Source: Ochotona curzoniae (lineage: Eukaryota > Chordata > Mammalia > Lagomorpha > Ochotonidae). Taken from it: a stretch of DNA of 64,000 nt. Position 1 is the stretch's first letter. Each line of letters opens with the position of its first letter. The translations under genes and the position numbers were made by a program. The stretch covers positions 13,648,501-13,712,500 of the forward strand of contig NW_024466607.1 in the NCBI RefSeq assembly GCF_017591425.1, in the 5' to 3' direction. Shown piece after piece: positions 13,290 to 23,360 of the stretch. The notes under the pieces were generated by a model. The model worked only from the letters and a program-made list of their open reading frames with translations, did no database searches and was not told the DNA's origin.

Positions 13290-13800
13290 GGAACCCATGC
13301 CAACATCAAGGGCATGTGTCTAACCCACCTCTTTACAAATGTTATTATTCCAAACACTGTGTGGCACTGGGAAACTCAGTATCATATCACAGTCCTATGC
13401 AGAAATACATTGCAATGTGTCCGGGATCTCCAATTCTCTGCTGGCCAGCTCCTGCCCCATCTCTCAACATGGCTCAATGTAATTTGTCTTGCCTCTAGCA
13501 CCAATTCTTCTTTCATGTCATTTTCTTTGATTTCAGCCAACTGTTATGAATTTTCTAGCAGGTACCCCCAACTAACACTGCTTTCTTGGTCAGAAGCTAA
13601 ACAGGAAATTTCAAACTCCCAGGATCCTGAGAGAACCAAACGGGCAATCTTCATTCCAACTTTGGTAGGCATGTCAGTTACAACCTCCCTGCTGGTGGTA
13701 GGCCTCAGTGCAGGAGCTCTGGGTCACACCGTCATGGAGGTCAACAAGCTCCAAGTGAACCTCAATCATGCAGTAGAAGATTCAACCCAGTCCCTGGCAA
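13290..13800 (+). pseudogene. Endogenous retrovirus env remnant (surface/transmembrane junction)
   Basis: One open frame covers 13314-13940. Its middle part shows a furin-type RTKR site at 13632-13643 followed at once by a hydrophobic stretch of about 30 residues. That is the layout of the cleavage site and fusion-peptide region in class I (gammaretrovirus-like) envelope proteins. Upstream sequence is broken by stops in other frames. Downstream of about 13800 the sequence changes abruptly to GGA-rich non-envelope DNA, so the rest of the transmembrane subunit is missing. The piece cannot encode a complete envelope. It lies in FYCO1 intron 1, antisense to the gene. Confidence 0.6.
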
Positions 13801-14899
13801 GTGCAGGGGACTTGAGACCTGGTGCTGTGCTTCCTGGGGCGGGGTGGAGGAGGAGGAGGAGCAGAACAGCCTGGGCAGAAGCCCAGAACAAGATCAGCTG
13901 GGGGCAGGAGTGGGGACAAGAGACCCCCGGTTGCCTCTGAAGCTGCAGCAGGCTCCCCTCGAGATTCATCCACCTGGACTCATAGCCAGACTTGTTACAC
14001 GTTATGTATACTCAGCTTACCAGGCCACCTCCCAGGAGAAGTTATTGGACCTCTTCCTACCTCGTCTTCCTGGTGCGTCCTGAGGGGTTTGGCCCTTCAC
14101 CTGTCTTCATGCACAGTGATCCTAGCAGCTATGCTAACAGCGGGCAGGAAAGTGGAGGAAAATTCTCTATGATGGGCCATGGCTGAGTGCTCCTCTCTGC
14201 CCCTGGCCAAGTCTGCAGCTACAGAAAGCCCTGGGAGCTCCAAGTTCAGCCCCAGGATGGGCTTACTGCAATGAAGCCTGCTGTGTGTTCATGGCTTGCT
14301 TGGATTTGGGGCAGAGGTTATAAGTTTCTCTTCTAGATGCCAAGGGCTCCCCTGATTGGACTTCCTGTTTTTGGCCAAGGAGGCACTGCCTCAGGCCCCC
14401 GAGGTGGTTGGCCAAGCGGTCTCTAGGCCCCCAGAGCAGCCACGAGATGAGAGTATTTAAACCACATATTCTCCTTCGGTCTGTCCTCAGAACCACACTG
14501 CTGCACACATCCTCATCCCTGCCAACTGGAAGCACTCAGAACCAGGCCCTTGGTGTCCTTCGCATGCTGCAAGGACCCGGGTGAACAGGAAGGACCATGA
14601 CCAGTAACTCAAACATCGGGTCAACTGGTTACAACCTGAGTAAAAGGGGGAAAAAAATTCTCTTGCCAACTGAGCACGCCTCCTACCACCTGCTGCTTCT
14701 CAAAGTTAAAGGACCTGAGTATCCCAAGACTTCAGAGCTCATGACAGCGATGGTCTAGATACTCCAGCCGGTTTAAGTGGCTCATCAGAAAACAGCGGGA
14801 GGGTGGGCAGGCATTTGGTGTGGTACCTAAGACTCACTATGAATGAATGGTCTGAGTCCAAGATTCTCAGCTTGCAATCCGGCTTTCTGTTGACGTGTA
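13801..14899. other. FYCO1 intron 1: no named feature
   Basis: After the abrupt end of envelope-like sequence come a GGA-rich stretch (about 13838-13862) and ordinary intronic DNA with no family I recognise. Confidence 0.5.
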
Positions 14900-15085
14900 C
14901 CCTGGGATGCAACAGGTGACAGCTCAAGCACTTGGGTCCTTGCTACTCCCCTGGGAGACATGGCTGGACTCTTGCCTGGGTGTTGTGGACATCTGGAGAG
15001 TGAACCAACAGATGAAAAATGAATCTGTGTGTGTGTGTGTCTGTCTGTCTTTCAAAAGTGAGAACTTAATAAAATATTTTTGAAA
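14900..15085 (+). mobile_element. CSINE, 3' half, sense
   Basis: The segments 'caagcacttgggtccttgc', 'ctgggagacatggctgg' and 'gagtgaaccaacagatg' are followed by a (GT) run at 15026-15040 and an A/T-rich tail. The head is missing. It lies in FYCO1 intron 1. Confidence 0.8.
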
Positions 15086-15786
15086 ATAACCCAGTAAACC
15101 AAGTTGCCATTGGTAGAGAGGCAGCAACACTCCAGTTGCCACTCTGCCCATGGACTTACTGAAACAGAGGCACTTACACCAATCAAGACTGACAATAAAA
15201 TCACAAGCAGAAATTGTATCTTTGGAGCAACATAAGAACCCAGCAGCCACTCGGTGAGCCAGGAAGGGCAGCTGCATTAACGACTTCTCTACGGCCACTA
15301 GCACTCTACGCAGTGCCTGGTCTATTCACAGCGACTGTGGCTCCTCGCCCTAGATGTGACCAGGGGGACATCTCCCATGAGATCACAGCTAGAAAACAGG
15401 CTTCCCTGCCTCATGTGAAAGGGATTCCGGTTTTGAGACACCCATGTGGCAACTTTGGGATCTCCAGAAAACACAGGTTACCCAGCAGCCACACCTGGGC
15501 TTGCAGCGGGTACAGGTTGGGGAGGAGATTATCCACTCGGCGACCTGCAGGCAGCACCTGCAGTCTTGGTCGTCAACACGGACCAAGGCCATCTCTGCTT
15601 AGCTCTTCCTTGACTAAAGTGGTTCCTCTCATCTCAAGCATCCCACCCAGAAACCATCCAGCTAAAGATTGGCCTCCTGAAGCCAGTCAGGTGCTCTCAA
15701 CTCAGCCGAAGGGGCAAAGGTAGTATAAGGAACAGTTGGGGGAATGAATCCCTGCCCCAGGCTGGATCAACTCCTAAAGCAAGTGT

Positions 15787-15809
15787 AAAAAAAAAAAAAA
15801 AAAAAAAAA
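15787..15809 (+). repeat. Poly(A) run
   Basis: This is a run of 23 adenines in intron 1. No retroposed source is recognisable on its left. Confidence 0.9.
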
Positions 15810-15927
15810 TCAAGGTAAAATATTGCCTGGAGTATATGGATGGTCCCTATATAAGTCTTTTGGTGATTCTAGATATTTCCCTACTTTTCTAATCGACAAT
15901 TGAAAACAACTTTAAAAACAAATGAAT

Positions 15928-16235
15928 GCGAGGCCAGTGCTATGGCATAGCCAGATAGCTGCCTACAGTGTCAGCATTAAGTCTGGGCACTGGTTTGAGT
16001 CCTGGCTGCTCCACTTCAGATCCAGCTCCCTGCTAATATGCTTGGGAAAGCAACGGAGGATGGCTCAGGCACTCTGACTTCTGTCGTCAGTGGGTGTCCT
16101 AGATGAAGCTTCTGGCTCCTGGCTGGCCCTGACCCAGCTGTTGCGGTCATTTGGGGATTGGACAAGAGACCTTGTGTCTCCCCTGTCTTCTCTTCCTCTG
16201 CACCTATGCCTTCCAAAACATGAAATACATAAACA
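15928..16235 (+). mobile_element. CSINE, sense, near full length, old-type
   Basis: The head 'gaggccagtgctatggcat' is followed by 'ctgctccacttcagatcc', 'agctccctgctaatatgc' and the pyrimidine-rich 3' part. It is a diverged copy with an A-rich end, in FYCO1 intron 1. Confidence 0.82.
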
Positions 16236-17488
16236 CAGGCTACACAAAGACACACATTTTTTCCACACAAGCAGATAAACCCTGCTTTCCTCCAAATTCC
16301 TTGGTCAAAGGCGGCCACTGGTGGTCAGTCTGACCATGACCCACAACTGGTGGGGAGAGGGGGCAGGTAGCCAACACTTCGGGAATAGTGGTTGCCACTC
16401 AAGGGGTGGGGAGTCAAGGGGCGTCCACTCCAAGCCCATCTTAAAAGGTGGGAGCCCTGGGTCCCTCCAACCCCAGCAGCCCCAGCCAGAGGACAGGGGA
16501 TTAATCCTGCCTGGGGCCACCAGGTCAGCAGTCGCAGGAGGGCGGAGAGCAGATTAAGCCCTGCCCTGACTTGCTCCCAGTTCGGGTAGGAAACTGCTGT
16601 GCTAAGACAAGCTAGGGACACCGGGCTCCCGCCAACACAGGCGATGTGTCAACAGGCGCTCTGGAGGGGACAGCTAGCAGGGAAGGCCGGGAGAATGACA
16701 AAGGGACAGCAGGGCGCAGGCAATGGTATTCACGGGGGTGGGGGGGAGACCTGCGGATTAATATGTCAACCATATGGGCTGCTTTTCTTAAGAAAAAATA
16801 ACATTTTACCCTCTCCATCCTGTGCAGCCGCACCGGGACACCATGCAGAAGCCACCCAAAAGGTGTTTCTGAGAGGATTACCTGAGGGCCAGCGACCCTG
16901 CCACGAAGTGTGAGAGGCCCGGGGGGAGGCGGGGGCAGCGAGCCCACTACTCCTGAGACAGGGCAACCCCTGTATCGGCCGACTGGTTTCAGGTGAAGAT
17001 TTCTGGGCTGGGCCAAAAATGAGACTTCTCACCGACACGACAAACCCCGCCTCGTTCAGAGACCCCCCCCCCCCCAGTAGGCTCCTGCGCGACCCCTCGG
17101 CTGTCCGGGGTGTGGGAACCGGTGTCTGGGCTGCCCGCCCAGGGGCAGCTTGGGTTCCAAAGGTATCTTCCCCCCTGGCCAAGGTGTTTCCGAGGCGCGT
17201 TGGGCTAAGGTCAGGTCCGGGGCAGAGTCCCAGGCAGGGTCTGTGGGAAAGCCGGGGTGGGCGGGGACCGTCAGGGCAACAGGTGACAAACCGCACCCTG
17301 AACGAAGCTCTCCAATCAGGGTCGAGGCCAGTCCCGACGCCCCCAGAGTCCTGCCTGTCCCCCGTGACACTTACGCGCTCGTGGGCCCACGGCGGGGCAG
17401 AATCGAAACTTTCTGGGGCCAAGCGGAAGAGTACTGGAGCGCCGTACCGGCCGCCGTGACGCGTACGCCCCGCCACAGGCAGCTGCGA

Positions 17489-17507
17489 ACTACAACTCCC
17501 GGCATGC
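17489..17507 (+). promoter_or_regulatory. SBS-type element (ZNF143/THAP11-like), copy 1
   Basis: ACTACAACTCCCGGCATGC is a close match to the SBS consensus (ACTACAnnTCCCAGCATGC) bound by ZNF143 and THAP11/HCFC1 in CpG-rich mammalian promoters. It is placed near the inferred FYCO1 start. Confidence 0.8.
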
Positions 17508-17563
17508 TCCTCGGCTGCATGAGCTTACAGTTCCCATCGGGCCACACGAGCAGATGGCCGTGG

Positions 17564-17582
17564 ACTACGCTTCCCGGCATGC
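17564..17582 (+). promoter_or_regulatory. SBS-type element, copy 2
   Basis: ACTACGCTTCCCGGCATGC matches the same consensus, 75 bases from copy 1 and in the same orientation. A weaker copy (TTACAGTTCCCATC at 17525-17538) lies between them. Confidence 0.75.
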
Positions 17583-17699
17583 TCTCCGGCAGTGCGGAGC
17601 TCTACAAAGTGAAAAGCTCTCTATCACCGCTGGAACTTGCAATTCCAGAGGGTCTTACGAAACTGTGTCCTGTGCTGCAAGTGTAAAATATAAGGCTAC

Positions 17700-18260
17700 G
17701 TCACAACCTTCGTGAGAATGCGTATGTGGAAAAACTGCGCATGGATTTTGAATTTTTTTTTTTGCACCCTTTTACCCTATCATAGTTCCTTTTCCCACGT
17801 GTCCACCTGGATTCTAGAGTCTCAGTCCAAAAAAATACGCATGAACTAGCTTGTCGCTGTCCTGCAGCGATGGACTTAGTGCACGGAGCCGATAATAATA
17901 TGCGGGGACTGGGACTGATGGTCGAAAGCCGAAATTTATTAGTGCCATCAGACTTTTTACACTGAGGGTCATATAGGATAAGGGAGGAGGTACTGAGCTT
18001 ATCAACAAACCCCATCAACTGCTTCTATACTTTTGTTTGGAACTCTTTTGTATTGTATATCCCATCAAGTGCTCTCATTCACATGCTGTCCACTCAGCTG
18101 TTTTCTTACAAATGACATCCATTTACTACCCACTCAGTTGATTTCATACAAATATTATCCTATCGATTGTAATCCTATGCTCACTGACCTTCAACGGTCA
18201 CAGTGTCCTTCTACATTAGCTCACTGACATTTTGTATTGACCAGGCCGTGTGACATACGT
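17700..18260. other. Unidentified block next to the FYCO1 promoter, possibly LTR-derived
   Basis: Directly right of the CpG-rich block lies a sequence unlike the surrounding intergenic DNA. It has a T10 run, low CpG, 'gaaatttattagtgcc' (an AATAAA signal on the minus strand at 17933-17938) and C/T-rich stretches. This suits an antisense LTR, but I find no clear ends. Confidence 0.25.
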
Positions 18261-18391
18261 ATGCGTGTATGTCAAAGGTGGCGGGGCAAACCTCCCTTCC
18301 ATCCCCATGCTAAACTCCCCCACTGTCTGCAGCCAGCCCATCTCCTCTTTCCTGCAACCACCAGTGATGTCCAAGAATGAGTTTCCTTTCT

Positions 18392-18672
18392 TTTTTTTTT
18401 TAAAGATTTACTTATGTATTTGAAAGGTAGAGTTAGAGAGAGGTTTTCCATTTGCCTGTTCACACCCCCAGTGGCCGCAACAGCCAGAGCTAAGCAGATC
18501 TGAATCCAGGAGTTTCTCCCTGGTCTCCCATGCAGGTGCAGGCTCCCAAGGCTTTGGGCCATCCTCTACTGCTTTGCCCAGTGGATTCACAGGGAGCTGG
18601 ATATGAAGCAGAGCAGATGGGACTTGAATTGGCATCTACATGGAATGCAACAATGCGGGTTTTGGCTTCAAG
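18392..18672 (-). mobile_element. CSINE, antisense
   Basis: A T-rich tail with 'aaagatttacttatgtattt' is followed by 'gaaaggtagagttagagag', 'ggtctcccatgcaggtgc' and 'ccaaggctttgggccatcc'. It is near full length, between FYCO1 and XCR1. Confidence 0.88.
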
Positions 18673-19378
18673 TCTAATTTTCTGAAATGACCAAAGTCAA
18701 GGAAACTGGTGGCCTTTGCTCCCTGACCCATCCTCTTCATGTGGAGGGGTAGGTCGGTGTGTGGGGGAGGGGGCAGTGGGAGGAGATTGCAGCAACTCCT
18801 TCCACACCAGCTGGCCCCAAGGTGGAGGGTGAAGTGTGTCCTCGCAGAAAGTTTGATGCAAAGTTCGCTCCCCTTTCACCAATTTTCCTCAGAGCTTCCC
18901 TCCACCACCCACACCCCAGGTTGTCAGCAAGGAAGACATGCTGTACTTTTGACAATGTCTTGCTCAAAGACAGGGTAAAAAAAATTTTGTTTTGATTTGT
19001 GTGTCAAACCAGAGGAGAGTCGGAGACAGAAAATCAAGTCACAGTTTACTCGAGATCCTCGAAGTGGGCTCTCCTGGGCAGCGCCCCTCCCTCCCGTGCG
19101 ACCCACCCGGACCTTGTTCCCCATTCCTTCCCCAGTCCCTAAGTCTTGACCCAAAATCCTTGGAAGAGGGACTTTGAAGCACCATAAGCTCTAGGGCAGA
19201 AGCGAGGCCCAGAGCCAGTGCTAGGGACTGGCAATCTACCACCTGCTACAACATGTGCATTTGTTGTTTTTGTTGTGACGGCAGAGCTGTGAGCATAACC
19301 CAACACAGGTTAGGCATTAAGTAGTTCATGCTCAGATTTCATGTGTGTGGGTAATGCAGTGAGATTTCCTATTGTTTT

Positions 19379-19385
<7 letters not shown>

Positions 19386-19439
<54 letters not shown>

Positions 19440-19672
19440 GCATGCTTGTGCAATAGCTATTTGAAGCCACAGCCAGGAACTCCATGAGGGTCTTCCATTT
19501 GAGTGACAGGTCCCAAGCACTTGAATCATTCTCTGCTGCTTTCTCAGGCACATTAGTCGGGAGCTGCATCGCATAGTGGAACAGCTGGAACTTCAGTCAG
19601 CGCTCATAGCAGATGCTGGTATTACAGGTGGTAGCTGAACTCGCTATGCCACCCTCAGGCCCTGAGACTGCC
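19386..19672 (-). mobile_element. CSINE, antisense, with a (TG)25 expanded tail
   Basis: The pure dinucleotide run at 19386-19435 replaces the tail of an antisense C-type SINE. The SINE continues with 'gggtcttccatttgagtg', 'caagcacttgaatcattc' and 'aactcgctatgccaccctc'. The microsatellite has grown from the SINE tail. Confidence 0.78.
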
Positions 19673-20081
19673 TGTCTTAGCACGCAGGTGCACGGTGATT
19701 TGTTGCTGCCTAAGGCAGATTCGTTAGCAAAGCAACTACTTCTACACGCATCACCTCACCACCCAAGCCAATGCTGGTTTCTCCAGAACTTCATAGAGGA
19801 GACACCTGAGGCTGTCAGAGGCTTGAACTTGGAGTTGAAGCCTGGCATCCATCCCCTGAGGTCTCACAGTATACTTGGGGGGAATCTCTTCAACTGGGTC
19901 TCTTTGTCCCATCACTGGCAGGTTTTTCAAATAAGAGCTGTCGGGTGTAAAACCAAATCTAACTCCCAAACACACAGGCTGGAGATCCTAGAGAAGAGGC
20001 TCATGGGAAATCCAAGGAGTGAGTACCTGGTGTAGGCTGAAAGACGTAATGTGGGTAGTTGTGGAAAGAAGAAAAAGACAC

Positions 20082-20386
20082 ACCAGGGCTGATGTTGTAG
20101 CACAGAGGGCTAAACTGCTGCTTGGTCGCAACGCTGGCATTTTACACACAAGTGCCCAGTTCAAGTCCCACTGCTCTGCTTCTGAGCCAGCTCCCTGGTA
20201 ATGTTCAGGAAGGCAGTAGAAGATGACCCAAGTACGTGGTTCCCTGCCACCAAAGTGGGAGATTGACTCCTTGGTGTCACCTGGTTGGGCCTCAGCTGTC
20301 ATCATTTGAGGAGTGATACAATAGGCGAAAGATCTCCTTCTCTTTGTCACTCTGCCTTTCAAAATAAATCAGTCTTTAAAAGGGAG
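20082..20386 (+). mobile_element. CSINE, sense, old-type
   Basis: The head 'agggctgatgttgtagcac' runs on to 'ctgctctgcttctgagcc', 'agctccctggtaatgttc' and the 3' end 'ctttcaaaataaatcagtc'. It is diverged but near full length. Confidence 0.82.
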
Positions 20387-23360
20387 AGTGAGATTCCTGT
20401 TTACTCAACCATCCAACCACAAAGGTTGTGGGGCACTGAGGGACATTCTAGGTGCTGCTTCTATTCGCTTGAGGACCTTCCTCCCCAGCAGGGTCCCTGG
20501 GAAATTGGGGCTGCCCTGAGCTTGGAGACACCTCCTGCTGTGCAGAGCCCCTTCCTCAGAAGCCCTTGTGGGCAAGAGGGTGTCCAGGGCACATCTCTCC
20601 ATCTGGCAGGGGGCTAAGCCTGCAGGAACCCAGTGGCTCCCATGGGTCGAAGGAGGAATGGTGGGAGGTGATGGCCAGTGAAGAGCCAAGGTCAAAGTTG
20701 ATAGGTGTGTCCCTGATACGCAGTGCTGTGGTTGATCCTTTTCAGAAGTGCCAGCCATGGCAACCCTCACTAACTTCCCACTATAATCCTCTCTCTCTCC
20801 ACCTCTTCCCTTGAATTCTCAGACATCTGGCTTATGGAGAATTCTGATCCAATATTGCCCTGGAAGCTAATTTATTAGGGATACCAAAACATTACTAGAC
20901 AAGAAATGGATACAGTTGCCTTACAGGAAATGTGCCTTGCAGCATGAGTGTGTGTGGTGAAAGAACATCTTGGAATGCTGGGTGTAGGATGGCCTGGGGA
21001 GAGTACGGAGTGAGCTCCCCCCCATTAGGGCATGCTGCATTGATCTATGACTCTCATGCCTGCTACGAGGGGTGGGTTCAAACCCAAGGTGCTTTAGCTT
21101 GGTCATGTGAGTATGCCCACTGGAGTCCTCTGACCTCTGTTCCCTGGGTCACTCTTAATTAAAGTTGGGCAAAATTGTAACCTTCAAAGCTTAGCCCTGA
21201 CCCCATCAACTTTCTCATCACCACCTTCCTTGTGCTTTCTCTCGCACCAGGGGTGAGTGATGTCCCCACCTGAGAGCGGACATGTCCACAGGAGCCCTGC
21301 CTCTTCCCTCATGCATAACCCAGATCCTTCTAGCAGGAATTACCAGCTTCCTTACTAAAACCAGGCCCTTTCTTATTCCAAGATGGCTGGAACTGTCTCA
21401 ATGCCAGCCTGCCAATGACAAGCAAGCCAGGGATGCTGCAGCTGGAACCCAAGGGGAGAGTGCTGCCCAGGCTGTCTAGGCTCCAGCTGAGGTAGCTACT
21501 CCATTCAACAAAGACCTAATGAATGACCACTGCATGCCACATCCTGTGCAAGGGATTATGGGAGACAACAGAATTGCCATTTTCAAAGAGTAGCAGCCAG
21601 GTGTTCCAACTTACGATGTGTCCTAGAACCCCTGGGTTGGGGGAGCTCTCCCAAATCCCCACTCTCCGGATCTGAATCAGGTTGAGGTGAGACAGTGTAA
21701 AAGGCAAGTACATTTACTATGACCTCAAAGGCAAGGCTGAGCATAGCTACTGTCATGAAGGATACAGAGAAAATTCCAAGGCTGTAGACTAGAAAGAGGC
21801 TTATATTTATTGAGAAGCAAACCTGAGTCAAAGGTCAAGTGTGCCCCAAGAAATGGTATCCCCATCCAACAACAACAAAAACATCAACAGCAACAACAAA
21901 ACCTGCAGAAGAAGCTGGTAGTTGTCATTCTTCATTGCTCAATCACAGAACGTCGGGGCTCAAGATGACATCCCTGTCTCAAGGAATGTGTAGTCTGATG
22001 GGACAAGGAGGTGAGACTGTACAAGGTGGAGAATGGCAACTACGAACTGAGAGAGGTCAGATTGAGGGCCACAGCATCCGGAGGGTGCCCTTTTTATTTG
22101 CACAGTGGGGAGGGCTGGAGGAGCTGGCCCAGATGGGCCTGTGCTTGAGGTATCAGTGTGACAAAGGCCCAGGGGCAGGGAGAGGAGCAGGTGCCTGGAG
22201 CAAAGGAAGCAGTGTTGGCAAGCTTCATGTTCCTTTAGAGAAAGGGGCTTGGAGGGGGAAAATCCGTGGACCCAGGTTGTGGGCTTGCGAGTCTCTGGGG
22301 TGATGGGTCTTGGTCTGCAGGTGACCAGGAGCCTGAGGGTTCTGAAACCTCCAGGGATCAGAGCAGTGGAAGGCCTGGAGGAGAAAGGGAGCAGGGGAAG
22401 CAAGATGCCAAAGAAGTAAGGCCCTGTATCAGGGACAAATCCTCAGGCAGAGGTCCCCAAGACCTCACTGTGATAGCTGTGGCTGCCTGGGAAGAGAGCT
22501 GGGACCATCAGCCAAGTGGGAGGAGGACAACTCAGGTGGGTGGGGATAAAGCTGAGTGTCAGCTCAGGCACCCCTTGGAAGGATGGGATGACAGGGGGAG
22601 CCTTCAGCCTTGATGCCTACACCAAGGGTGGGGAGGGGTGCTTAGGTACACCTTTGAGGCTGGACTGTGGGTGCTGCGGGGCAGACAAACATACCTCACT
22701 TGTTTTCATATTCCCTGAGGTTGTGTGTATGACACTCATTTCTCTATTACGGTGTGCAGGAACTGGATATTCCAGGGCTAATTTATGGACTTGGGGCTTG
22801 AGCTAGGGTGGAGAATTGGCCTCACAGTGTCCTTGTGAGTCCTCAGCATCCCACTTTCCTTGTGTCTGTGCCTGTGAGGACATGACTGCCTTTGACCAAG
22901 TCCTCCACAGCCACTAAGGACCCCAGAGCCAGCCACCTCCAAGGGGAAGAATGACCTGAATGACCTGACAGGGAAGGGATGGCGAGGCTCCCTGCCAGCC
23001 ACCTGCATGACGTTCAACACCCACAATACCTTGGAGCTGCCACCCACTCCCAGCTCCGTGGATGCTCCTTTCTCAGGACCTTTCCACGTCTCACAAACTC
23101 CTGAGCCCAGTGCCGAGCAGAAATCCACATCTAACAGGGAAAGGACGAATGATGAATTCCAAGACATTTTCCTACTGAGCAATGCAGAATCCCCACGTGG
23201 AGAACCACTTTTCCCTGCAAGTGGGAAGGACCAGCAGGACCCACAGGTGTCACAAAGTGCTTTCGCACCAGCCAGCTGCAGTAGATGGCATCCGTCCTTA
23301 CAGATGTATCTTCCACAACATCCTGTCCATACCCCTCACGCTTGCTCTGCATCATTCCCA
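20387..23360. other. FYCO1-XCR1 intergenic DNA and XCR1 3' flank
   Basis: No gene is seen. Pieces at about 21500-21560 and 21955-22220 resemble an ancient mammal-wide repeat ('gcatgccacatcctgtgcaa', 'acaaaggcccaggggcagg') that I cannot name. A short AAC-rich run lies near 21868-21900. The left end of the XCR1 3' untranslated region probably lies within this span. Confidence 0.5.
22093..22098 (-). terminator. XCR1: Candidate XCR1 polyadenylation signal AATAAA
   Basis: I see no nearer AATAAA or ATTAAA on the minus strand downstream of the XCR1 stop codon. It would give a 3' untranslated region of about 1.3 kb. No strong GU-rich element follows, so this is only a candidate. Confidence 0.3.

Larger units (their letters stand above)
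16900..17600 (-). promoter_or_regulatory. FYCO1: CpG-rich block, likely FYCO1 promoter and exon 1
   Basis: CpG dinucleotides and GC content are far higher here than elsewhere in the window. The block contains C13 at 17063-17075, three SBS-like elements at 17489-17582, and on the minus strand a strong splice donor GAGCGC|GTAAGTG whose GT is at 17374-17373. The inferred non-coding exon 1 would end at 17375 and splice to the acceptor at 5563-5562, removing an 11.8 kb intron. This agrees with FYCO1 having a non-coding first exon in other mammals. There is no TATA box, as usual for such promoters. The transcription start is not visible from sequence alone; the SBS elements suggest 17400-17580. Bidirectional transcription is possible. 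Confidence 0.7.

Noticed and set aside
16766..17686. Long overlapping frames (up to 236 codons) on both strands
   Set aside because: High GC content removes stop codons in CpG-rich promoter DNA; no homology or conserved motif is visible.
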